DNA of 6,910 bases from Clostridia bacterium (lineage in GTDB: Bacteria; Bacillota; Clostridia; Oscillospirales; Acutalibacteraceae): NCBI GenBank assembly GCA_900766945.1, contig CAAFXD010000188.1, positions 1-6,910 on the forward strand. Direction: 5' to 3'. Within the stretch, counting starts at the first letter, position 1. The number at the start of each line of letters is the position of its first letter. Positions 1 through 4,666 of this stretch are shown here, piece by piece. Both the position numbers and the translations under genes were made by a program. Under the pieces are notes generated by a model. The model saw nothing but the letters and a program-made list of their open reading frames with translations. It did no database searches and had not been told where the DNA came from.

Positions 1-290
1 AGGCAGAATACATCGACCTCTTTGCTGTATAAAATATCCATCGCGTCGATAATCATGGCGGAGTCGGTGGCATTTTTGCCTTGGGTATAGGCGTACTGCT
101 GCATCGGCATTAAGGCGTATTTCGGCAACAACGCTTTCCAGCTTCTCGCCTGTTCGAGCGTCCAATCGCCGTAAATGCGTTTGATGGTCACGGTGCCGAT
201 GTCCTTTAACTCGTCAAACACCGTTTCGACATACTTGGGGGAAATGTTGTCGGAATCTATAAGTAAAGCAATGTTCAAAGTGGTTTCCAT
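1..290 (-). CDS. NYN-domain (LabA/DUF88-like) putative RNase, 5' part only
   Basis: This is a partial gene. It starts at the ATG at 290-288 and runs off the left edge after 96 codons. The translation opens METTLNIALLIDSDN and continues through RIYGDW, a YAYTQGKNATDSAMIIDAMD segment and a final hydrophobic DVFC. The early hydrophobic strand ending in D-S-D-N (D12, D14, N15) and the GKNATDSAMIIDAMD segment (D76, D82) are typical of bacterial NYN domains, a PIN-like metal-dependent nuclease fold. Clostridial members often add a C-terminal OST-HTH (LOTUS) RNA-binding domain, but that part would lie outside the window. The cut falls just before the expected S-S-D-S-D-F acidic motif, so the active site cannot be checked in full. 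A ribosome site (AAAGGA, 298-303) sits 7 nt before the ATG. The gene has its own sigmaA promoter and is divergent from sipL. Substrate unknown; nuclease activity is inferred from the family. Confidence 0.85.
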   Translation of the reverse strand, partial: METTLNIALLIDSDNISPKYVETVFDELKDIGTVTIKRIYGDWTLEQARSWKALLPKYALMPMQQYAYTQGKNATDSAMIIDAMDILYSKEVDVFC

Positions 291-305
291 AATACAGTCC
301 TTTCT

Positions 306-331
306 GAATTGTATTCAGTATAGCACAATTC
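306..331. repeat. Inverted repeat flanking the NYN -10 box
   Basis: A 7-bp perfect inverted repeat, GAATTGT (306-312) and ACAATTC (325-331), is separated by 12 bp. The -10 box of the NYN promoter lies inside the gap. Its right arm overlaps the edge of the 30-bp palindrome. It could be a second operator half-site pair or chance in AT-rich promoter DNA. Confidence 0.4.
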
Positions 332-345
332 CCGTTTTCTTGCAA
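317..345 (-). promoter_or_regulatory. sigmaA promoter of the NYN gene (extended -10)
   Basis: Read on the minus strand, the -35 box is TTGCAA (345-340) and the -10 box is TATACT (322-317). The spacer is exactly 17 nt and a TG-n extension precedes the -10. Transcription should begin near 310, giving a leader of about 20 nt that contains the AAAGGA ribosome site. The -35 box sits at the centre of a 30-bp palindrome, so a protein bound there would probably block this promoter. Inferred from sequence only. Confidence 0.75.
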
Positions 346-357
346 GAAAACGGGAAT
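328..357. promoter_or_regulatory. Perfect 30-bp palindrome, candidate operator
   Basis: The two 15-nt halves (328-342 and 343-357) are exact reverse complements with no loop; the core is TTCTTGCAAGAA. The palindrome contains the -35 box of the NYN promoter and ends 12 bp before the sigmaE-like -35 of sipL. It lies upstream of both predicted transcript starts, so it should act as DNA, for example as an operator for a dimeric repressor or activator, and not as a terminator hairpin. It also lacks the T-run of a terminator. No regulator is encoded nearby, so the binding protein is unknown. Confidence 0.65.
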
Positions 358-369
358 GACTTTCTTTTG

Positions 370-398
370 GCATATTGCGGACAGGAACTGCATATTTT
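370..398 (+). promoter_or_regulatory. sigmaE-like mother-cell promoter of sipL-spoIVA
   Basis: GCATATT (370-376) fits the Bacillus/Clostridium sigmaE -35 pattern (K-M-ATATW). Exactly 14 nt later CATATTTT (391-398) matches 6 of 8 positions of the sigmaE -10 pattern CATACAHT. The predicted start is near 405, leaving about 24 nt before the sipL ATG with the ribosome site in between. sipL and spoIVA are known sigmaE targets in spore formers, which agrees with the motif. A sigmaA alternative using TTGGCA (367-372) with an 18-nt spacer to CATATT is weaker. Confidence 0.7.
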
Positions 399-428
399 TT
401 TACAGAACAGAAAGCGAGGAGAGGTAAA

Positions 429-1961
429 ATGGACTTTACGAAACAGACAAACACCCTGTCGCGCCGACAAACGCTGTTGGAAGCCACGGCAGAACAGCCC
501 GTCGACTGCGACATCACCCTGCCCGAATACTTCCCGGACGCGGTACGGGTTTTGAAATGCAACTTAACCCCGCGCATTACCGCCGTGCAAGGCGCCGCTG
601 ACCGCGTGACCGCCGAGGGCTCCGCGCTGCTGCGCATTTTGTATGTCAGCGAGGAAAACACCGTGCGGTGTTTTGAGCAAAATGTGGCGTTTTCAAAGTA
701 TGCCGAAGGAACCGTGCCGACGGCGGCGTGCGTTTCGGCGACGGCGAAAACAGAATATGTCAACTGCCGTGTGCAGTCCCCACGCCGTTTGGATATTCAC
801 GGCAGTATTTGCATTGCATTCAGCGTGTACGCGAAAGCGGACACAGCCTTTCTGTGCGCCGGTTCGGGAGACGGGGTGCAAATGCGTAAAAAAAACGTTT
901 CCTGTACCAATTTACTCGGCTGTGCGGAGAAATTATTCCGCTTGGGCGAGACATTGGAATTGGGCTCGGCAAAACCGTCGATTGCACAGATTGTGAAATG
1001 CGAGGCAACGGCACTTTTGGAGGATGTGAAGCCCGTAACGGGGAAAGTGCTCATCAAAGGCGAGTTGATTTTGCGCACGCTTTACATAGCCGATAACGAC
1101 ACCGGTACTTTGGAGACGATGGAGCATTCCTTACCCATCAGCCAAATTACAGAGGCGGACGGCGCAGAAGAGGGCTGTGTAACGGATTGTGCGCTGACGG
1201 TATCGAGTGTGGAAATTGCCGCAAAAACCGACGCGACGGGCGCGCTTCGGCTGTTGGACGCGAGCATTTGCATTTGCGCAAAACTGCAATTCTTCGGGGA
1301 TATGGAAACCGACATCGTATTGGACGCGTATTCCACGCTGTACCCGTTGGAGCTGAAAAAGCAAACCGTGGAACTGCGGCACATTTGCGATAAATGCACG
1401 GATACCTACCTTTGCCGCGGAAACTTGGATATGGCAAGCGTCGGCATGCAACAGGTTTCGGACGTTACCTGTGTGGGCTTTACGCAAAAAGCCGCCATCG
1501 CGGACGGTACGCTCACGGTAGAGGGCACGGTAACCATCGGGATTTTGTATCTTGACCGCGAACACCAATGGGGCTACACCGAGCGCAATTTTGACTATAC
1601 CTACAAGCGCGTGACGGCGGCAAGCGGCGAAAATTTACAATGCACGCCGCACATCACATTAAGCGGCATCGGGTTTGTGTTAAACGGGGAAACCGCCTTA
1701 GAAGTGCGCGCGGAATTGGACATCAGCGCCGTGATTTTCTCGGTACAGACACAGCAAATTACCGCCGACATCCTTTTGGATACGGAAAATCAAAAGCGGC
1801 AAACGCAGGCGGCGCTGACCATTTATTTTGCGCAGGCGGGCGAAAGCGTTTGGGACATTGCCTGCCGCTATAACACGACTGCCGATGCGATTTTGACGCA
1901 AAATGCGCTTGGCGGCGACATCCTGACGGAAAATCGCAAGCTGTTAATTCCGAGAGTTTGA
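429..1961 (+). CDS. sipL: SipL, SpoIVA-interacting spore coat protein (SPOCS repeats + LysM)
   Basis: A 510-aa protein of the clostridial SipL type. In Clostridioides difficile, SipL is made in the mother cell and binds SpoIVA to assemble the spore coat on the forespore. Three related SPOCS/DUF3794 units are visible at about residues 39-91, 186-240 and 341-394. Each carries a hydrophobic strand pattern ending in RILYV, RTLYI or GILYL followed by an acidic turn. The C-terminus (464-510) is a LysM domain: GESVWDIACRYNTT, then ILTQNAL, then KLLIPRV at the very end. W475 is in the position of a tryptophan that, as I recall, is needed for SpoIVA binding in C. difficile. There is no signal peptide or membrane segment, as expected for a mother-cell cytosolic protein. 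The ATG at 429 was chosen because AGGAGAGG (417-424) precedes it by 4 nt; an upstream TTG at 375 would lie inside the promoter. The protein has 20 cysteines, which is unusual. spoIVA follows after 14 nt. Confidence 0.9.
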   Translation: MDFTKQTNTLSRRQTLLEATAEQPVDCDITLPEYFPDAVRVLKCNLTPRITAVQGAADRVTAEGSALLRILYVSEENTVRCFEQNVAFSKYAEGTVPTAACVSATAKTEYVNCRVQSPRRLDIHGSICIAFSVYAKADTAFLCAGSGDGVQMRKKNVSCTNLLGCAEKLFRLGETLELGSAKPSIAQIVKCEATALLEDVKPVTGKVLIKGELILRTLYIADNDTGTLETMEHSLPISQITEADGAEEGCVTDCALTVSSVEIAAKTDATGALRLLDASICICAKLQFFGDMETDIVLDAYSTLYPLELKKQTVELRHICDKCTDTYLCRGNLDMASVGMQQVSDVTCVGFTQKAAIADGTLTVEGTVTIGILYLDREHQWGYTERNFDYTYKRVTAASGENLQCTPHITLSGIGFVLNGETALEVRAELDISAVIFSVQTQQITADILLDTENQKRQTQAALTIYFAQAGESVWDIACRYNTTADAILTQNALGGDILTENRKLLIPRV

Positions 1962-1967
1962 GGAGGG
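1960..1967 (+). promoter_or_regulatory. Ribosome binding site of spoIVA overlapping the sipL stop
   Basis: GAGGAGGG overlaps the last two bases of the sipL TGA (1959-1961) and lies 8 nt before the spoIVA ATG at 1976. This fixes the spoIVA start and rejects the TTG at 1958. It suggests the two proteins are translated in step from one message. Confidence 0.85.
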
Positions 1968-1975
1968 ACGGAAAA

Positions 1976-3454
1976 ATGGAAAATCGAAGCATTTATCAGG
2001 ATATTGCCGCCCGCACGAACGGCGATATTTATGTCGGCGTGGTCGGGCCCGTGCGCACGGGGAAATCCACCTTTATCAAACGGTTTATGGATACGCTCGT
2101 GTTGCCGCATATTTCGGACGAAGCCATGCACACACGCGCAGTTGACGAACTGCCGCAATCCTCAGCGGGGCGGACGATTATGACGACCGAGCCGAAATTC
2201 ATCCCCGAAAATGCCGTGGAGGTGCATCTGCCCGACAACGCCGCCTTTTCCGTGCGTATGATAGACTGCGTGGGCTACATTGTGCCCGGCTCTTTGGGCT
2301 ATGTGGAGGGCGACAAACCCCGCATGGTGCGCACGCCGTGGTCGGAAGAGGAAATGCCCTTTGACCGCGCGGCGGAAATCGGCACGCAAAAGGTGATTAA
2401 CGAACATTCGACCATCGGGTTGGTCGTGACAACGGACGGCAGTATTTCCGACATTCCGCGGGCGGATTACGAGGAAGCGGAGGCGCGCGTCATTCGGGAA
2501 TTGCAGGCGCTCGGCAAGCCGTTTGTGGTGTTGTTGAACTGCACCTATCCGCAGTCGGACAGTGCGCGGCTTTTGTCGGAACAGTTAAGCGAAAAATATG
2601 CCGTGCCCGTGATGCCCGTCAACTGCTTGGAACTGACGGAAAGCGATATAAAAGAGATTTTAACGCAAATTCTGTTTGAATTCCCCATTCGGGAAATTGC
2701 CGTGGATTTTCCGCAATGGCTGGTATCTTTGCCGCCCGAACACAAGTTGCGCGCGACGGTATACGGCGCGGTCGGCACGGCGTGCGACAAAATGAATTTG
2801 GTACGCGATGTCGCCGTCTTGACGGAGGAATTAAAAGGCTGTGAATACATCACAGACGCAAAAATCGCTTCCATGCAGTTGGGGCAAGGCACGGCTTGGA
2901 TTTCGGTCACGATGAACGGGGATTTGTTCTACCGCGTGCTTTCGGAAAAAACAGGCTTGGAAATTGACGGCGAACAAGGCTTAATTACACAAATGTGTGC
3001 GCTCGCCGCGGTGAAAAAAGAGTACGAAAAACTCAAATCCGCCCTTGACGAAGTGGAGGCAACGGGCTACGGCATTGTGATGCCGACCATTGACGAACTG
3101 ACGCTTGACGAGCCCGAAATCGTCAAGCAAGGCGGGCGGTACGGTGTGAAGCTGTCTGCCTCGGCGCCGTCCATTCATATGCTGAAAGCCAACATTCAAA
3201 CCGAGGTCGCGCCGATTGTCGGCAGTGAAAGTCAGTCGGAGGAATTGGTTCGGTATTTGCTCAAAGAGTTTGAGGAGGACCCGAAAAAGATTTGGGAGTC
3301 CAACATTTTCGGCACTTCTTTACACGAGTTGGTCAATGAAGGCTTGCGCAGTAAACTGTTCCATATGCCCGCCGACGCGCGTATGAAATTGCAGGAAACG
3401 CTGGAACGCGTCATCAATGAAGGTTGTAACGGCTTGATTTGTATTATCTTATAA
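1976..3454 (+). CDS. spoIVA: Stage IV sporulation protein A (SpoIVA), coat morphogenetic ATPase
   Basis: SpoIVA hydrolyses ATP to polymerise irreversibly on the mother-cell face of the outer forespore membrane. It forms the basement layer on which coat is built and also supports cortex formation. The product is 492 aa, the same length as the Bacillus subtilis protein. It begins MENRSIYQDIAARTNGDIYV. The Walker A motif GPVRTGKS (24-31) has K30, the sensor threonines T70 and T71 are in TIMTTEP, and the Walker B-like MIDCVGY has D97. These numbers match the residues known from B. subtilis. The N-terminal third is a TRAFAC GTPase-like fold that uses ATP. The middle and C-terminal regions end in the hydrophobic tail GLICIIL, in the region linked to forespore targeting. 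No truncation or missing key residue was seen. The gene is co-transcribed with sipL, whose product is its binding partner in clostridia, and ends just before a strong hairpin terminator. Confidence 0.97.
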   Translation: MENRSIYQDIAARTNGDIYVGVVGPVRTGKSTFIKRFMDTLVLPHISDEAMHTRAVDELPQSSAGRTIMTTEPKFIPENAVEVHLPDNAAFSVRMIDCVGYIVPGSLGYVEGDKPRMVRTPWSEEEMPFDRAAEIGTQKVINEHSTIGLVVTTDGSISDIPRADYEEAEARVIRELQALGKPFVVLLNCTYPQSDSARLLSEQLSEKYAVPVMPVNCLELTESDIKEILTQILFEFPIREIAVDFPQWLVSLPPEHKLRATVYGAVGTACDKMNLVRDVAVLTEELKGCEYITDAKIASMQLGQGTAWISVTMNGDLFYRVLSEKTGLEIDGEQGLITQMCALAAVKKEYEKLKSALDEVEATGYGIVMPTIDELTLDEPEIVKQGGRYGVKLSASAPSIHMLKANIQTEVAPIVGSESQSEELVRYLLKEFEEDPKKIWESNIFGTSLHELVNEGLRSKLFHMPADARMKLQETLERVINEGCNGLICIIL

Positions 3455-3471
3455 CGCCGTATAAAAAAGAA

Positions 3472-3514
3472 TGTGCCCTCTGTGCAACAAACACAGAGGG
3501 CACACGGTTTTTTT
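3472..3514. terminator. Bidirectional terminator between spoIVA and the dockerin gene
   Basis: A 13-bp perfect GC-rich stem (3472-3484 with 3492-3504) encloses a 7-nt loop. On the plus strand it is followed, after CGG, by seven T (3508-3514) and serves spoIVA. On the minus strand the A-rich stretch at 3462-3471 gives a T-rich tail after the same stem and serves the dockerin gene. The two genes converge with only 67 bp between their stops, so one hairpin protects both. Confidence 0.9.
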
Positions 3515-3521
3515 CGGAATT

Positions 3522-4502
3522 TTAGGCTTGTGTAAAGTCGGAATACAGAATCTCGGTAGTCGTTTGGCCGGTGCTTTGCATGGTTAGACTCGTCATCTTG
3601 AATTCTAAATCCATATCATTGACATAATGCAGTTTTATAGACTCGATACCGCTGTCGGACAGCACCACCGTCAGCAAAATGTCAGACACGGTGCTTTGAT
3701 AGGATTTGAGGCGCATACCCGTAGTGCCGACATGCTCTTGGAATGCGGCAGAAATCTCCGCCTCGGTCGGGAAGGCATTGGTCACCTTTGCAAGGCTTTG
3801 CGAACCGTTTTTCTGCGGATTTTGACAATCCTGCAAACGGAAATACAAGGTATTCCCTTCCTGATAATACTGCTGCACATCTGCGGCAGTCAAACGGAAT
3901 GCCTGCAAATCAAATCGCCCGACCGGGCGCGCATCTGCCGCCTGCACCGTATAGGTTTCTTGCCCAACGCCGAGGAATGCTCCGAACACCGAATTGACAT
4001 CTGCATTCGGGTCAACAGATTGAATGACCTTATTCAACACATCGGTCGCATTCCCTACATCTACATTCTCGGACAGCGCGCAGTTCCCGCTGACGGTATA
4101 TCCGCCCGCCGCGGCACTTGCCGTTTGCGCGCAAACCAGCGAAACGGCCTCCTCCAACGCATAAATCAGCGGACCGATAACCTCGCGTTCGCCTGTGTCC
4201 AAATGCAACACAACTTTGTTGCGCCGCCCGGACGCCATTTGCAGAACATACCGCGCATCCACGGCGTTCAACTTGCCGTCTTCATTGCAATCAAGCGAAG
4301 AGAAACGCGCCGCATCATAGGTACGCATACCTGCGCCAATCTGCAAAATCATACGCGCATCGACAGCCGTGATTTTTGCATCCTCGTTTAAATCGCCGAC
4401 ATAACAGCAATTTTCCGCAAGCGGCTCTTGCGCAAAGCAAGGCAATACCAACACGCCGAACAACATGGTGCAACTCAAAAAAACCGCAATTATTTTTTTC
4501 AT
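3522..4502 (-). CDS. Secreted dockerin type I protein with unassigned C-terminal domain
   Basis: A 326-aa protein. Residues 1-24 form a Sec signal peptide: MKKII, a hydrophobic core, then probable cleavage after PCFA. There is no proper lipobox. Residues 34-93 are a dockerin type I module with two calcium loops: D37/N39/D41/D48 and D71/N73/D75/D82. Each is followed by an AR-x-[IV]LQ helix start, and the cohesin-facing pair is Ala-Val in both repeats. Dockerins bind cohesins on scaffoldins or on the cell surface; no cohesin is in the window. Residues 95-326 match no family I recognise. The last 60 residues have an alternating, strand-rich pattern with two duplicated-looking segments. No glycosidase or protease motif was seen, so a catalytic role is not supported. 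The ATG at 4502 was chosen because GAGGGG lies 11 nt upstream and the signal peptide starts there; an in-frame upstream extension would run through the promoter. Confidence 0.85.
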   Translation of the reverse strand: MKKIIAVFLSCTMLFGVLVLPCFAQEPLAENCCYVGDLNEDAKITAVDARMILQIGAGMRTYDAARFSSLDCNEDGKLNAVDARYVLQMASGRRNKVVLHLDTGEREVIGPLIYALEEAVSLVCAQTASAAAGGYTVSGNCALSENVDVGNATDVLNKVIQSVDPNADVNSVFGAFLGVGQETYTVQAADARPVGRFDLQAFRLTAADVQQYYQEGNTLYFRLQDCQNPQKNGSQSLAKVTNAFPTEAEISAAFQEHVGTTGMRLKSYQSTVSDILLTVVLSDSGIESIKLHYVNDMDLEFKMTSLTMQSTGQTTTEILYSDFTQA

Positions 4503-4535
4503 TTTGAAATACGCCCCTCTCATTTTGGTAAAATC

Positions 4536-4564
4536 AGTATAGCATAGGCAAAATATTCTGTCAA
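4536..4564 (-). promoter_or_regulatory. Strong sigmaA promoter of the dockerin gene
   Basis: On the minus strand TTGACA (4564-4559, perfect consensus) is 17 nt from TATACT (4541-4536), with a TG-n extension before the -10. The start is expected near 4529, about 27 nt ahead of the ATG. This is a near-ideal vegetative promoter, so the gene is likely well expressed during growth. The -10 region shares 11 identical bases (TGCTATACTGA) with the NYN promoter. Confidence 0.88.
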
Positions 4565-4628
4565 CCGTAGACCGATTTTCACACGCAGACCGTATATGCA
4601 CCGCCGGGAAAAACGACACGGCACAGGC

Positions 4629-4657
4629 AAAAATCCCCTTGCAGAAAGGGGATTTTT
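4629..4657 (-). terminator. Intrinsic terminator after recD2
   Basis: A 12-bp stem (4629-4640 with 4646-4657) has a 5-nt loop. A CCCC/GGGG core is flanked by A/T-rich ends, so on the minus strand the hairpin finishes in TTTTT. It begins 9 nt past the recD2 stop codon (4667-4669). It separates recD2 transcription from the dockerin gene, which has its own promoter. The opposite strand has seven T, but no plus-strand gene arrives here. Confidence 0.8.
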
Positions 4658-4666
4658 TTCGGGTCT

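Larger units (their letters stand above)
4503..4666. other. Intergenic region between dockerin gene and recD2
   Basis: This 164-bp gap holds the dockerin ribosome site (GAGGGG, about 4514-4519), its promoter and the recD2 terminator. In the part between them (4565-4628) I see only a short direct repeat AGACCG and no gene, riboswitch or convincing structure. Confidence 0.6.

Noticed and set aside
328..357. Reading the 30-bp palindrome as a terminator
   Set aside because: It has no T-run and no loop, and lies between two divergent genes upstream of both predicted starts.
375..428. Upstream TTG start for sipL
   Set aside because: It lies inside the predicted promoter and lacks a ribosome site, while the ATG at 429 has AGGAGAGG just ahead.
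275..763. 162-codon minus-strand frame across the NYN start, the control region and sipL
   Set aside because: It crosses two promoters and the sipL start and has no family likeness; the NYN frame is a better fit on that strand.
1131..1568. 145-codon minus-strand frame inside sipL
   Set aside because: Arg-rich shadow frame opposite conserved SPOCS sequence.
3627..4391. 254-codon open frame on the plus strand, antisense to the dockerin gene
   Set aside because: No ribosome site; its product is rich in Arg, His and Ile with no family likeness. It is a shadow of the minus-strand gene, which has a signal peptide, dockerin loops and a promoter.
4503..4619. Longer N-terminus for the dockerin protein
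   Set aside because: It would cover the TTGACA/TATACT promoter and bury the signal peptide behind 39 residues.
4565..4628. Possible riboswitch or small RNA before the dockerin gene
   Set aside because: It is upstream of the predicted transcript start and shows only short, weak pairings.
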